DNA from: Linnemannia schmuckeri
Taxonomy: Eukaryota > Mortierellomycota > Mortierellomycetes > Mortierellales > Mortierellaceae
DNA: 64,000 bases
Assembly (NCBI GenBank): GCA_029449235.1
Contig: JANATG010000008.1
Coordinates: 1,860,001-1,924,000, forward strand
Direction of reading: 5' to 3'
Positions 22,208 to 36,700 of this stretch are shown piece after piece; position 1 is the first letter of the stretch; each line of letters begins with the position of its first letter. The notes below the pieces were generated by a model. It had not been told where the DNA came from. It saw nothing but the letters and a program-made list of their open reading frames with translations, and made no database searches. The position numbers and the translations under genes are program-made.

Positions 22208-25200
22208 TATTAGTGGTAGCGATTGAAAAGAGTGGGGAGTGGAGTGAGGAGTGAGGGAGGAGGAGGGGAGGGGATTGTGTTCACAAAGAGTGATGTGATG
22301 ACAAGGGTATTGAGCGAGTCAAGATAGGCAAAAACTGTTATGTGCGAATGATGTTGAGGATTGGTTGTTGCTGAAGGTGAGGAATTAGGTGGAGTGGAGA
22401 GGAAAGAGAGGAAAGGAAGAGAAATTAATGAAAATGAGAGGAGGAAGACTTGAACACCAAATAAATAATGAACAATTCAGAGGGATAAACGGAGGAAGAA
22501 AGAGAAGATGATGATGATGAAAAAGAGAAAAAAGGTGGGGGATGGAACCCCTTTTAAAGGGATCGAGAAAAAAAAAGTGTTTGTCAAAATGTGTATGGTG
22601 TACGGTGTGTGAATGAAGCACACTGAAGAAGAAAAAAGGGTAATCAATTCAATCATTCCAGGATAACAATAGAATCACATATCTTGGTTATCTAGGCCCT
22701 AATGAGAAAGGTGTGTATGAGAAGAGAACAAAAGAAAAAAAAAAGTGCTCAGCTCTCAAAGGCGATCAACCGTCCACGGAAAAATGAATTTCTTCTCTCC
22801 CTCTTCTGTTGCCATTCGTCATTTTTTTCCCAATTGAATTAAACGTAATGAGATACCGTCACTGAATACAAATGGATGCGTGCATTTGATTCCCCATTCA
22901 TTTCACCTTTGTAAAAGAAAGAAAGAACTCTCATAAAATACAACAGATCGAACAGGGGAATAAGAGTAGAAGGGAACCATGGACCGTGGGCGGAGGAAAA
23001 AGACTACAGTATACAGTGATCCATAACAACCACCCTAAAAACTCATTGCGTCTGGTCGTGTCTCAACCACTGCACACTTTTTTCTTCTCGTTCGACTCGA
23101 CCACTCAAATCACTTATTCGGGTGCCTGATCTGTCTTTTCTTTCTTTTCTCACTCTCGGTCGCTCTCGCTGGAAAAATGTATAAGCCATTGACCACCTTC
23201 AAAAAAAACCGTACATGCGTTAAAATTCAAAAGATCATCCATTTGGAGAGGTCGGACATCGTCTAATGCCCTCACTTGCAGGGTAAATACGTTTTTTCCT
23301 TTGCAAATCCCGCTCTTCATTCACTCCTGCTTCTTTCTCCCACACACTTGCGAGAAATAATGAAGGGCGAGAGAGAATTCATAAATCTTACTGCCATCCT
23401 CCTTGCAATTCAGAAATGCAGGTGCACAGTTGCGAGAAACAAAGACAAGTGCGGGGGCAAACAAGCAGGCTGATCAGGGTGTATGTGGTCAGTCTTGCGT
23501 GCTCTCACTGTTCGCAGTTATGTTCAAATGTACCCTCCACAAAATAGATGACGAAAGGGCCAGCTACATATTGGCCGGTTTATCAGCTGCAAAGAAACAC
23601 AGCCTATCAGCGCACAGAGAAATTAAATCGCTCATCAGTTATTACACCTACCACGTTTTTTTTATCCTCCCCTCTTCTTGGTCCAGGAACCATCACCACC
23701 ACAACGTCATTCTATCAATTGCGTTCGTTCGATTTATCCATTTTTACCACTGATAATTCATTCTCTCATTATCAATGAATAGACAATGAACATTGATACC
23801 ATTGCCAACCCTCTTTCTTACACTCATACTCACCATCTCGCTCACTCACTCATACTCTTTCTTTCTCCACTTTATTGCTGTTCCATGGCAGATAAATCCC
23901 TCGGTATGGGCGAATGTTTTTTATCCTATTTTCTTTTACCCTTGTTTCCTTCCAGTTTCATCCTACTTTAACGTTCCTTAACTTCCTTCCTTCTCTTGTC
24001 ATGGGATCGTAGAACTGGGTAACTGTGTGCCTGTGTCGTGTGTACCTGAATAAACAATAAAATAACATTTTTCAACCAATGTGGAAAACCACGGCATATG
24101 GACGTCCTGAAAGTCTAGTCTCATTTTTTTTGTTGCTTGTCGTCGTACCTGGATAATATGCAGCGTATTTTGTATTCTGGTTATTTGTTTGTACTTGTAC
24201 GACACTGAACAATCTAGTCGTTTTTCTCTCACTTTCGCATGGGAATCGACTGTTCGGCCAAAAGGCACCCTCAATTTTTTTTTCGGGTTTTCTATGTGTA
24301 CATTGTCGTGCCATTGGTCTCGTTGACGTTAGGTCAAGCCGAAGGAAGAACCCATGGTCACTCTTTCAGGTTCAAATTGCCCTAGAAAGGATATTCGTCT
24401 CGCATGCCCATGCCATACCACGCCTGATCAGTTGCGTCAGTCCTCCTGTCACTCACTTCTTCTCAATTGCCTCTCTCTGTCCTTCCCTCCCTATTCTTTT
24501 GAGGTCCAGGGTCTGGAGTTCGATGACAGAATACAACAAAAAAAAAATACAGATCGCTCGCTAGCCTTTACCCGCCCCTTTATTTTCTCCTCGCTCCAGA
24601 AATGTACCTTGCATCAGGTCAAATGGCAAAAAGGGGTGATAGCAAAAAAAAGCCCCCGCACCCACACCCCTTCCCTCCCTTCCCTCACTTACTACAATCT
24701 TCAAGCATCAACTCCTTGCCCTGCATCGGCAACTACGTATCGCATGTAGCCCTTAGCCCTCTCCAATTTGATCCATTCAATTCCATTCAGTTCCCCTCCC
24801 TCACTCTCCCTTTCACAATAAGACTGATCGTTATCATATTACAAAAAAAAGAGAGCTCGGTTTTTGTCATCATGGTTGTTCTCTCTGTGTACTCGGACCA
24901 ATGACAAGGGACTAAGGAAGATCCTAGACATAGGAACTACAAGTTTAGTGGCCCTGTTTTTCTCCGGAGACGAGATTTTCTTTTCGTAAAAAGGAGGGTG
25001 TCCTTTGAATGTCCGCGACAAAAGGGATGAATCTTCGCAAGCAAGCGAAATCCTGTGTGTGTAATGTGTAATGGGTTGTGCAAATTCGCAATTCGTCCGG
25101 AGGGGAAGGGGAAAAAGGGTGTCCAATTGCAAGCAGTTCTTAGACTGAACAAGAGAAACGTGAAATCAACCCTAGCGTAGTAGTGCAAAGAGAAAAAGAA

Positions 25201-28200
25201 AGTGAAAGAAAAGTCCGCGTTGGAGAGGATGGAGTAAGAGAGAGAGGTTGTTTGCTATCAGATTAGCCAGTCGACGAAGCCAACATTTTTCTTTTCATTT
25301 TTTTTTTTTGGTTCTGTTTGCGCAGAAGTAAACCGCGCAGCGTTGCTTGCGCCTTTTGCTGAGAAATTGAAGGAAAACCATATGGCAATGGATTAATCAT
25401 CTTGACAAAGAGATAAGAGGCGAGTACTTCTATTGCTTTGCAGTTTCTCTTCGTTCGTTTTCTGTTGAAGGAAGGAGGAGTTTTTCTGCAGCGTTTTCTT
25501 CTGTGGAGGAAAGGTTCTGTATCTGTTGGATCTGCAGAAAGCATGCAATTCCTCATCTTTTACCCCCCACCTCGTCCTTTTCATCATCTATTAAGAAAAA
25601 AGACCACTGCAAGAAGCACTTTTTTTGTGATGCCCTTGCATGCAAAGGCAAACTGGTGGGTTAAGTAGGTAGGAGGGTATGAAAGCAGTTTAAGCGAAGT
25701 CTCTTGTTTCTGCCCTCCCATTCTTCGCTCTTTCCCAATACCTCGCCTTCACACCTCTTCTCTCACTTTCTCTAACTTATGTAATTGAAAAAGCAATCAA
25801 ACCTCCCACAAATCCAGGGAACGATCGAAAAAAACTGTTGGGATCATCAGTGAGTAAATAAACGCTCGTCGACAAACACACACCAATCGCTTAAACTACA
25901 TCTACAAAACAACAGAAAATCTCTTTTCAGGCTCATGCCCATGGCCCTTTCTCTATTTTTTTATCATGTCGATGGGCCCGGATCTTTTCGCAAGAGCAAA
26001 AAGCATCATCAAGGTATGTACATGTATGCTCTTTGAAAGATTATGCACAATGGTATGTGAACTTCATGTCGAGTGACCCTTGTAAAAAAAAGTGGGAGTC
26101 GGCAACCCTATCATTGTCACTCATACCTGCCTTGCATTATATTTCGATTTATTTATTTTGCTTTTTTCTCGACATTCTGTTGGTTGGCGAAAGGGCCTTC
26201 ATTCCTCACAATTCTTGAGATGAAGGAACGTGAGCCAACAACACGTAAAAAATGCCATCAAAACTTTTCAAATGTTAAAAAAAGTAGTGTTACGAAATGG
26301 CCTGGGAGAGGAAGGAGGTTATGATCTTCTCGTACATGTACTGGTGCTTCAGGAAGTCGTGAGCAATGACCATTGTCCCTATGTCTACGAGCGATGTGAT
26401 ATCTTTCCAATGTGAAGTGCTCAAATGTAATATCTTTGTCATGGTTTATTTCTGCTTGTGAGAGAGATGCGCGATGACCGACAAAACAACATAAAAAAAT
26501 GCGCTATTTTTTTTCAACTCGGTGCTCTCTATTTTTTATTTTTGGCCCTTTTTTTTCCTTACGTGTGTACTTGCTTCATCCACGGACAACAAAGGAAGAC
26601 AAGGGGGAACGCGGACGCGTGTCAGTCATGGACGTGAATTTCCGTCAAAAGATCCAAACGATCCAAGTGATTCAAGTGCGTATGTGATGTGTGTGAAGGA
26701 CATAGAACAAACGAAAAGTCGATGATGAGGCGGGATATTTGGGACATTCTTGACCCCCTCTTCCTGTACTCTCTTCATGACCAAGCCTCCCTGCCCCTAC
26801 CTCGTCATTTGTATTTGTTAAGTTATCGGTAAGGGAGAGAGTGAGAGAGAGAAAAAGAGAAACAAACAGGAATGGCGGCTGTTGTTTTTATTTCTCTCTT
26901 TCCTTTTTTCTTTCTTTCCTTGTGGGTGGAGAGGGTTATCACGATCAGGAATGTGAGAAAAAACGAACGAACAAGTAAAATGACCCACCAAAACTCTCAA
27001 AAAGGATTAGGGATGGATAATCCCGAGTTGCCGTGTTTCAATGAACAGCTGCTAATTGTTCTTTTTTCCAACAAAAAACATTTTCTTGCAACGAAAGATA
27101 AAAGAAGAGAGACCAGAAGAGACCAGAATAGGCTGAAGGCACGCAATCCTTTGCTCGTATCGCTCGGCTTCGACTTTGGTTTTTGATTTGTTCGCTACTC
27201 ACTTCATCCGACCGGCTGAAATACGCTGAAAAAAAAAGAAGGTTGGGTATAAACAGATGCAGACATTTAAAGTCACTCCCAGGCACAAGAAACGTGGACT
27301 TTCCAAAGGTAACTGTAGATAGAGAGAGCAAAGAAGATGAAAAAAATGCCCTCATCGTGTGATATCGGACCACGCTTTCTTTCCCTTGTGCCTCTTTATT
27401 TTGAACCATGTCCACAAGGACACTGACACAAAACTCTCAGTGCGGAATGCATGTATCATCGAAGACCGACAATCACCCTCTCTTTCTTCCCTCTGCTAGT
27501 CTGCATGTGTATGTGCGCGTGTTTTTTCCGTTCGCTTTAGTTGAAAAAACAAAAACAAAAACATAACGAGCACGAGCCCATCACTATCAACAATACTTAC
27601 CTTGTGCCTTGATCCCTTCTCTGTCATTCATTCACTCGATCTGCTTGCTAGCGAAGCAACACAAGGCACCTGTCCTTCTTCGCCATTGCTGCCTCAATTG
27701 GTACAAAAGGTTTACATCGTCTGAACTAGCTCCTCATCGCTCCATCTTATTCATCCTCTCCTCCCCTCTCTCAATCTTTTCCTTCCTTCAACAAAGTAAT
27801 CCATTCGGTTCTAGGCATCATGGATTGCATGCTGTTCCTATTTTCCCCTTCTAATCCGCGTAATTTAGTCCACGAAGGGAAAAAAAGAAGGCAAGATTGA
27901 GGCATTTTTTTCTTCTATGGTCTTATTTCCAATCAACAAAAACGAGGGTTTTCATAGGTTGCTGTCGGGTCACGGAAGGACCCTCATTACCCCTTCCTCT
28001 CTCCTCCTCTCTTCTGATTGCGCTGTTTTGTGTGTGCATTTGTTTGTAAGTGCTCTCAATTTCGAGATCATAAGGAAGGCTCATTTCTTTTTTTGGAGAG
28101 TCGTCCCTGTGCAAGAAAACATCCCTCTTTGGAAATTCAGGTCAAGGGATAAAAAACAAAAAACAATTGAGAAATCGAACAACAAATAACAAGAGCATAG

Positions 28201-31054
28201 CTCAGGGGGATGATAAGGGCCAGAAGAAGGGTGAGATCAGCTCCTATTCCTTTTCTCTCCCTCATTCCCATCTGCTACTGTTCTTTTGTCAAAAAGAGGA
28301 ACAAAAAGAGGATAGGAACTAATATGAAGGAGAACGGGGAAATTGGTTGTGGAGGTACAGTTCTACCGGATGATCGGGACCCAAGTTGAAAAGGAAACAA
28401 GCTAAGAGTGATAATTGGACTGTTCTGCCCCTTTGATTCTATGCAAAAACTCACTGGTTCATCTGCGCCCTCATTGCATCTCGTCCCCGAATCTTATCGT
28501 GGGTGTCGAACAAGGATAGAAAAAAAATGCTTGACTCGGGGGAGGACGTTTGAACACTGTTACCTTACTGGACGCGCACACGCGAGTGTGAAGAAAAACG
28601 ATGATGATGGAGTTTTGTCTCAAGGTAATTGGACCGTTGAAACCCTCTCATGATTTGCCTGCAATTACTTTACACACGGATTAACAGGGGGAGGGGTACT
28701 GTCACACAAGTACTCAGCAAACATAAACACCCGCCCAAAAACTTCATCGAGATAAGCCGTTTATTGTCCATAAAAAAAACAAAGAAAAAACTTATTAGAA
28801 AGCAAGATTGAGAGAGCGAGGGAGAGGAAGTTCATTCATTTATCACGGCACTTTTATCGAATTGGCTGAAATGGTTTTGCAAAGCTCTCTCAAGGGGATG
28901 AAAAGGAATAAAGGAGAGGGCCCATAATTTCCAAGCACAAGGTTCAATCTGTTCATCAGAGGAGACGCGCAATTAAGGGCAGAAGTGGAGGCAGAATGAG
29001 AATGAGGATGACAGGGCCGTCTTGCTGGTCGGGTTAATTGCGTACCTTCAAAGTCGTCGCGAGGATCATTACTTGATGATAAAGCGATAATGTTATGATC
29101 GCCTGCCCTCCCCCTGCTGTTGTACTACGTACACCCTTTTACTTTTCTAGGCGCAGAAGAGAAAAAAGTTCCCAAAAGCGAACTAAAGACGTCACCGCCA
29201 AAAGAAGAAAATAATTAAGGGCGGGGATGCGAAATGCAGAGACCTCTAATGAAAGAGGTCCCACAGTAATGGAGTGTTTGTTTTGTCGCCAGGCGCTGAA
29301 TGTTTCTGGATCTTGGAGAGAGAGAAAAGAAAAGGGATCTAAAGTGATGTCAGGAGAGGGGAGAAAAAAAAAGAGATGCGATATCCAGATAAAAAAGTGG
29401 AGTGATGAGGCGCTTGAGTGAAGGTAATAAAAAGAACCAGGCGATCGCTCAATTGTATGTGTGAATATAGAGCATCATTCCTCTTCCCCTCTCATATACT
29501 CACACTACCCTACCTTTTTCTCTCCCATTAGTTCACTCACTCGACTATCAAAATGCCAGACAAAAAAAAAGACAACAGCCAAAAAGTGTCTAGGCAATCC
29601 ATACCCCTCCTTGTCCCTGAGTTAACCCCAATCGAAGATAAAAAGATCCGTGCATGAACAAGAAAAAACAAACGAACGAACCATCACTCGACTTGATATC
29701 TTTCCAGTTCTAACTGTTCGGAAAATTGGTTTTCTCGAAAAATTCAACCACTCGACCAGACAACGTGGCAAGACTCTTCTTCCTCAGTCCTCCTTTTTCC
29801 TTCTCCTCACTCAACCTCCACCGTCTCCTATCACTTACTTCACATTTCCATCCAATCACGGAGACTGGGCCCCGCCGTTTCGCTGGATGCGAAACAGAAA
29901 CCATTGGCATCATATTTTGAAAAAAAAGGGATCAATTTAAGTAGACTTCCATTGGCTGAAAGCTCGTCATGTCGAGCTGATCATTTCTTTGTTCTTTAAC
30001 CTCTGTTTTTTCAATCTCTTTAAAATGATTACTTTGTTAATTGAAAATTTGGAGGTGAGGTTTGCATGTACGAAGGGTGAGCGTTTCGTCCAGTCCTCCA
30101 GATATTGCTTTTCTTCTTTGACTCAGACGGCCATAGAGAAGGAAGAGAGGGGGAAAACAAAAAAGCGAGCAGGTTGGTCGGTAGGTCGCACAAAGGCGAG
30201 TGAAGGTAAATGAACTCTGGAAGGAAAGTTACACAGTCCTGTAGCACCCACAGGATACCATAAAATGGGAACCCGCTTGATGATGGGTTTCTCATCTCCA
30301 AATTCTCCTCTTCGCCTTCGTCCACCACCTTTCCTCCATCGAAAAAAATTAGAGACAACCATATGTTTTCGTTCATCAAGGAAGGGGGACCATGGGTGCA
30401 GTACATAGCCGAAGCTGTCGTCTTTTATTGCGGAGGATTGCTTTTCATCCTGAAGTAATATAGTGTACAAAAAAACAAAAAAAAACTAGTGAAACAGAAC
30501 CCATGCACAATTGTCTCGATGGCCCATGCGGAAAAATTACAAACAGAAAGAAAAAGAAGAGAGGCGATGCCTCCTTATTCTTACTGACTGGCCTGGCTAG
30601 GCTTGAGTCTGCCGTCCATATTTTTCTGAACGCCCACTGAGATATTTCGAAGATCTTCCTTCGAACCCGGAGTTGCTGATGGGCTTCAAGTGCCTCTTCA
30701 AGTTCTTCCATTTGTTGGTCCTATTACTTGTTGTGCCTTGCTGCAAATCAAATCAAATCAACAAACAAGTTAACGAAGGGGCGAAAGGAACAAAGATTAT
30801 TGCGCCGAGTGGAAAAACAGTATGGACGTTTTGCCGGCAAAACCGTAACCCATTTCCCTTTAGCCTTTTTTATTTTCTCTTTTCCTCTCTCTCTCCAGCC
30901 CTTTTGATGACAAACAACACAACAAAGTAAAAGAAACTGTGATCGACCATCAGAAGAGCAACTTTTTTTTGTGGCAACGGCATAATTTATGAAAAAAAAG
31001 AGCTACCTTTTTTTCAAACAGCAAAACAAAGGTCGAAAGCTACTCCTTTTCCTT
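22208..31054. other. 8.8 kb region without a supportable gene
   Basis: The pma1 promoter lies at its left end and the 3' side of tms1 at its right. Between them open frames are short (at most about 130 codons) and low in complexity, with alternating pyrimidine-rich and purine-rich blocks. I found no domain, no convincing exon chain, no tRNA and no inverted terminal repeats. A minus-strand frame at 30711-30600 begins with a helical Glu/Leu/Arg-rich stretch but then turns into low complexity. Long non-coding RNA, distant regulation or an old degraded insertion are all possible. Confidence 0.5.
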
Positions 31055-33072
31055 CTAATAGTCCAAAAACCGGTCAGGAAAGATAACAGGGGCCAAGAGT
31101 GAGAAAGCGTAGAGGCCATAGCAGATCCAAGACGAGACGACCTTGACCCAGACTGCAGGCCAACTCTGACCAATCAGAATGAGATTGTCGCTCCTTCCGT
31201 CCACTTCCTGGAAGGTGTTCCAGTTGGTGAGGACCATCGAGATGTACATCGCCGCAAGGGCGAAGACAAGATGGAAGAAGGTGTAGTTGTACTGGCATCC
31301 AAACTTCTCATCGTCCTTGGAGTCGTACTCCTCGTCATCGTCATCATCAGCATCATCTAGTGCAGACACCGGAAGTGCACTAAGTAGTAAACATATAGAA
31401 AGCCAAGTCAGTATGACAAGAATAGTTGAGACTGATAAAAGCAAATGATATTAGGAGTCAGGTTCTTACCCGCTCTCGACAGCGGCCAGGAGGGCATCTG
31501 AGCGACGCATAGAGGATCCAGTAGGCTGGTTGTTGACGAGTGGTACTGCAGAGTCTGAGTTAAGAGGTGCATAGTCGCCACTGTTGATCATAGCCTTTCC
31601 TCCCTGGGTTGCAGCTCTGGAGGTAGAGTAGGCAACAGCAAGGAATGTAAAGATGGCTCCCATAAGGACTGAAGTTGTCCTTGTACCTCTGGCCTTGCTC
31701 AGTGGGTTGCAGTTGGTGCCCTCATCTGGTTCATTCGCCACCGCACTGAGGACCAGGTAAGCACAATAAATGACCACCATCGACGACTGTGCGAGTCCAG
31801 ACCTTGGGTTCGCCTCCTGAACAGCGGGCAGGATTCCAATTACTGTCACAGCCACCGCCAAGGCAAGATTAAAGGTAATCCAGAAGATGTTCATGTTGCA
31901 ACCGTCACTGGCAAAGTAGCCGTACATCACGCCAGTCAAGACAATGGCTCCCAAGTACATGATCAACGTTGATCCAACAAGAATAAACTGCCACTTGTTA
32001 GTATCGCTCTGCTCCCATTTGTCCATGCAGGTCTCGCTCCAGGTGTGGGCAAAGTCGACGAGGAGGATGAGTCCAAAGAGAATGAAAATTCCTGCGCCAA
32101 TTAGTGCCACATAATTGCCATAGACCACAAAGAACCCTGTAGGAATAAAGAATGCGGCCACCACCAATGCCATCCAGACTAGTACTTTTGGACCCCACCA
32201 TCTAAAGGCACACGAAAAAAAATGGGTCAATAGGGTGGTGTGTCGCGAGTAAAAATCAGCATGTAGGGCAAGTGTAAGATGCATGCTCATCTTTTCCACC
32301 CCTTTATTTTTTTGTCGTCGTCGTTGTCGCTTTGGTTGCATTTGGCGTGGATTTGCACTTACCCATTCTGAATTGCCGCCCTTTTTGACCGCGAATCATG
32401 CACACCCACCAACAGTGCGCCAAGAATAAAATGAAAGAGGGCCAAAGCGAATCCAACACGCTGAACCTACAAGTTGTCATGAGCCAAAGTACTTTCTTAG
32501 TTGTTGTTTTTGTTTTCCAGGTCCTTCTTCATAAGCCTGAAAGCAAGCATGAAACCAGGGTGCACATACCCCAAAAGCTCCATAGCAGGAGTTGTCCTCG
32601 CAATTGAGTTTGAGGTATCCGTGCGTGATACTCTCCAGCTGTTTTGAAGCCCAGTCTGAAAGCAGGATCCACGCGAACTACATTCAAGGAGGATGTCGAA
32701 GTTAGTAAGGAGACCCCATAAAGAGACAATTCAAGCAGAATAATAAGTTGGGCTGAAGAGGAGGAGAAAGAGGTATAACCTACCAACGAATTGACAAGCA
32801 TAATCAACTATTTTAAAGTGAAAAATGAAAGGAGACGTTAGTGTGGGTGGATGGTTGAAGAAGAAAGAAGCAACAGCTACATCTTATCCCTTCTTCCTGG
32901 TAAAACTTTTTTCGAACGAACTTACGGCGTATCCGACGCGGGTTGCGATGGAGTTGTTGCAGTTGCATGAGCGACATGCGAGGGAGCAAGCTGCGGCGGA
33001 GAAACATGAGGCGAGGATGGAGCCAAGGCTACCAAGGGCGGGCAAGGCGACACAACTCAAGACTGCTCCCAT
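31055..33072 (-). CDS. tms1: TMS1/SERINC family multipass membrane protein
   Basis: Six exons (33072-32926, 32807-32784, 32677-32570, 32466-32363, 32201-31470, 31379-31055) give 479 residues. The N-terminus M-G-A-V-L-S plus a Cys-rich stretch C-R-S-C-N-C-N-N-S-I-A-T-R is typical of SERINC/TMS1. Later signatures are N-G-W-W-G-P-K-V-L-V-W, Y-L-V-L-S-A-V-A-N-E-P, F-F-H-L-V-F-A-L-A-A-M-Y and W-P-A-V-W-V-K. About ten hydrophobic helices are visible, with an Asp-rich loop before the last ones. The second exon is only 24 bases yet has a good donor (GTAGGT) and keeps the frame. SERINC proteins sit in the plasma membrane or vacuole/endosome and are linked to lipid handling; the molecular activity is debated. 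Confidence 0.95.
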
Positions 33073-33702
33073 GTGAGGCGAAGGTGTACTTGTTGGCTAG
33101 GCTAGTACGTGTGTGTGTTTTGGTGGCGCACGGAGGTGTGAAGTTGAGGAGAGATGGACGTGGTAATTGGTGGCGTTTGAATGAGAGAAAGGAAAGAAGA
33201 GGTGGAGGAAGTGATGACTTTGGGCGAACAACAAAAGGGACCCTTGAGGGAAAAAGAAGAAAAAAAAGTGGACACAAGGAAAGCTAAATCACATGACCAT
33301 TTGCTTATTTAGCGGCCAAGCAACGTTTATTTTTTTTTTCTTTTTTTTAGCCCCCTTCGATCGTCCCCTTTATCGCTTTTTATCTTTCTTCTCCCTTTGT
33401 CCTTTGTCCTTTTCCCTTTAAGTTGTGCCTTTTGTTCGTTCCCTTGCAGAAGACGGAGGCAAACAAATTCATACTCACGTACACACCAGGAACACACCAA
33501 CCAACAGCAACAACGATAATTGTATTAGCATTAGCACATTACAGCAAACTCTGGACACATTTGCACCCCCGGATAAGAGAAAACAAAGGACGATGCTCCG
33601 TCCTGGCGTTTGCTATCGTCGTCGCCGTCGCCAAACTCCTGTATTACACCACTCTGCCCCAGCAACACCAACAGACTCCTTTCCTAGAAACATCACCTTG
33701 GC
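33073..33702. promoter_or_regulatory. Divergent promoter region, tms1 and ase1
   Basis: 630 bases separate two divergent start codons. A T run at about 33331-33348 and C/T-rich leaders are present. No specific factor site can be assigned with confidence. Confidence 0.5.
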
Positions 33703-36700
33703 ATGCTCGACACTGACGCTCCTACCTCTCTCTCCTTACAACGGCAACCGCACTCGCACACTGACGACAAGGATACACCAGCAACACCAACAGCAACAGC
33801 AACAAAACCTAGTTTGCTTGCCCCAACAACTTTCATGACCACTCCACCACCACTCTCTGCAATGACCACCACCACAATCGCAACGGCATCTTCCTCTGGC
33901 GTTCTGACCTTGGTCCCGTCTGGTTCAAGGACCGCATGCCTCTCGCCAGAATCAAACAAAGGAGCAACGACCGACCCCGACCACGACGCCATCTGGGTAA
34001 AAGACATAAACCTGCTGCCATGGAGGCATGCAGTTCACTTTGTGTCCTGGACCACAACGCCCACTTTTCCGGGTGGTTACTATAGTACTAACATGACACC
34101 CTTACTGCTTCATTCTTTTAAACTACTCCTTGGGGGTGGGAAACGACTTGCAGCAAGTCCTTGTTCATTTAGATCGGATAGCACTGGAGGCGAGGAAGGA
34201 CCATATCTTGCTCGCAGCCGAAATCGAGGATCTCATGGTATGTGTGCATCATCTGCCTTGCCTTACCCCAATGTGCTTTGCCACTTTGATCTTTGCCACC
34301 ATTGCCACATTCATATACATACACATACACATGCCTTCTTTACTGGTAAAATTAACATAGCTTTTTTTTATTATCATAGGTGATGCTGGAAGACCATTGC
34401 CACCAACTTGGAATAGATCCTGCCAACATCACCCAGCTCATGATCTTGCCCTGTTACGCCCCTATCACACTCACCTCAAGGCAAACTCTTTTTCGCGCCT
34501 GTGATGATCTCTATCAGGTTTGTATCATTCATTAGCCGTTGACCACTGCCCGTTATACAGGGCACTTTTAGCAATACAAAAATATATTGGCTGACCATGG
34601 CTCTCTTCCTCTATATACAAACACTTAGGATATTGTGAGGCGACAGGAGCGGATTGAAAGATGGGTGTCAATGATCACCACTATTGCGGAGAACATTCGA
34701 GAACCCCCAGAGCTCTACTTGAAGGTAATCTGATCGGCTCGCCATGCTCATTTTTGCTCTACATGAGAGGGTCTATTTTCATATTCGAACGTCGTCTAAC
34801 CCTGGCACACGCTCTTTTATTTTGTGGAAATGGATAGTCGGATATGCCAACCATGTCAAGGGCAAGGATATTGCAGGTAAGGCTCCTTGTTTCGAAGTGA
34901 ACAATAGCATGAAGCATGAAGTCGAATATGAACGGATGGATCTCCTAACAGCTATTTACGCACATCCTTTTTGCATGATACATTTTAGTTGGAAAGGACG
35001 TATCGTATTCTGGAAAAAGAGTGGGTAAGGATCTATATTTCATGGAATGTTTCAAGGCCGGCCCCTATCCGTTAGTCTTGATCAGAGCATCATGTCAGCC
35101 ATTCCTAACGCGTTCACCCCTTGCATCGTAGATGGAGAGACTGCAACGGTTTCAGTCTACAGTGAGCATGCTCCGAGTGAGGTGGGACCAATGTGCCTAC
35201 CTACCTACAGACAACTACGACAATGCGCTCAGTCGACTGTTTGATCATGCAGAAGTATTAGGAACGACCTCGGATTTTTCATATCTACGGATCGAGGCGC
35301 CACTGTGTCTTTCCAAGGACTGCCTTGCAAGTCTCTCTGAAAAGTTGATCAGTTTGGATCAAAACTATTATACCCGGCAATCAAGGATCAGGGCCATGGA
35401 GCATGTCCTTGGTTTAATATACCAAGATCTCAACACTCCTGTCACGAGGAGGGTAACATTCAGGAACGAGGCGACAGTCAAGTATGCTGCGGAGGTAACG
35501 CTTTTTGTGAATGCTTACAGAGTAAGAGAGATGCTGGTTGGTTTACTTACGTGTTACACCATGAGGTTAACTGTAACTTGCGTTTGTTGTTTTTGATCAA
35601 TAGTTGGGGAGAGAACTGAAATCATTACAGTTGGAACTGGCAGCACGGAAACTCTATCACTCAGGAGAACGCTGGACCGCATTAACTTTGGTCTGGGACC
35701 AGTGCTTTGTCGGTGACTTTGAACGACAGCGCTTCCAGGAGGCAATTGAGCACGAAGGTACGACGTTATTGCTGCGTTCATTATCGAGGCTGCTATCAGT
35801 TACTTTGAACTGTCGACTAATACGAAATGGTTGTCCGGATTTATATAGATGTGACTTACATAGAAAAGATGGAGCGATTACAAGCTGAAATCGAGGGATG
35901 CCGTACTCGGTACTCAAAGTCAGGACCAGTCTACAAACTTATGATGACCCGGAGTAATCACATCGAGGTACCTCTTGGATCATGTTCACAGGCGTCACGA
36001 TGGCTTACGGTGTACAACAGTCAAGCTATGCCATGGATACATTTTAACGATCTTGTGCTACTTGTTGTCGGCTTACGGAGAGAATAGAGGATGATTGCAT
36101 TTGAGCAGACTGCGAGTGACCCTAAGCGACTCTTCCAGTCGTCCTTCCAACTTGTCGAGGAAGAAAAGTTCCGGCGAAGGGCGTATCCGACCTTACTGAA
36201 ACTCGAGAGCACCTTGCTCAATGCCATCATCAAATTCGAACAAGGTGACCTATCAGCCAATGAAAAAGTGCTAGGAGTAGTTACATGCAAGCTAAGGACA
36301 TGGAGGAACAGCTGCATTAACTTAATATGTAACAATCTCACTTCATGAATATAGAGCACGAGCAGAGCTTTATGTATGAGGGGCTTCCTTATCTCGAGAC
36401 ACTTCAGAAGGAAATTGAAAATCGACATGTTAACGAGACTGTGTTTGCCAAGTTTACGGCAGTCATAGCAGCCCCGACACGTAGTCAGACGGTTCAAATC
36501 ATGGGTCGCGCGATATCACCTATCCCTGCGCCACCGGTCATCTCTACGCCATCATCTCGAATGACAGCGACTACAACAACAACCCCCCAACAATCGAGGC
36601 AATCTCTGGCGGCGTCAATTCGTTCTTTGGAAGCGAGCCGGCGGTCCAATACTCTGCCTGTTGCTCGGTCGACTAGTCCTGGGTCACCGCTGGACTTACT

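Noticed and set aside
24354..24749. 131-codon plus-strand open frame in the large gap
   Set aside because: Low-complexity and unlike any family I know. No exon partners found.
27590..27610. ATACTTACCT resembling the 5' end of U1 snRNA
   Set aside because: The following bases do not continue as U1. It is a chance splice-donor complement.
28195..28260. tRNA-like D-arm sequence (TAGCTCAGGGGGATGATA)
   Set aside because: No matching T-arm (GTTCGA-type) or acceptor stem within tRNA distance.
30445..30711. Minus-strand frame starting with a helical Glu/Leu-rich stretch
   Set aside because: After about 45 residues it becomes low complexity. No splice partners, so a coding exon is not supported.
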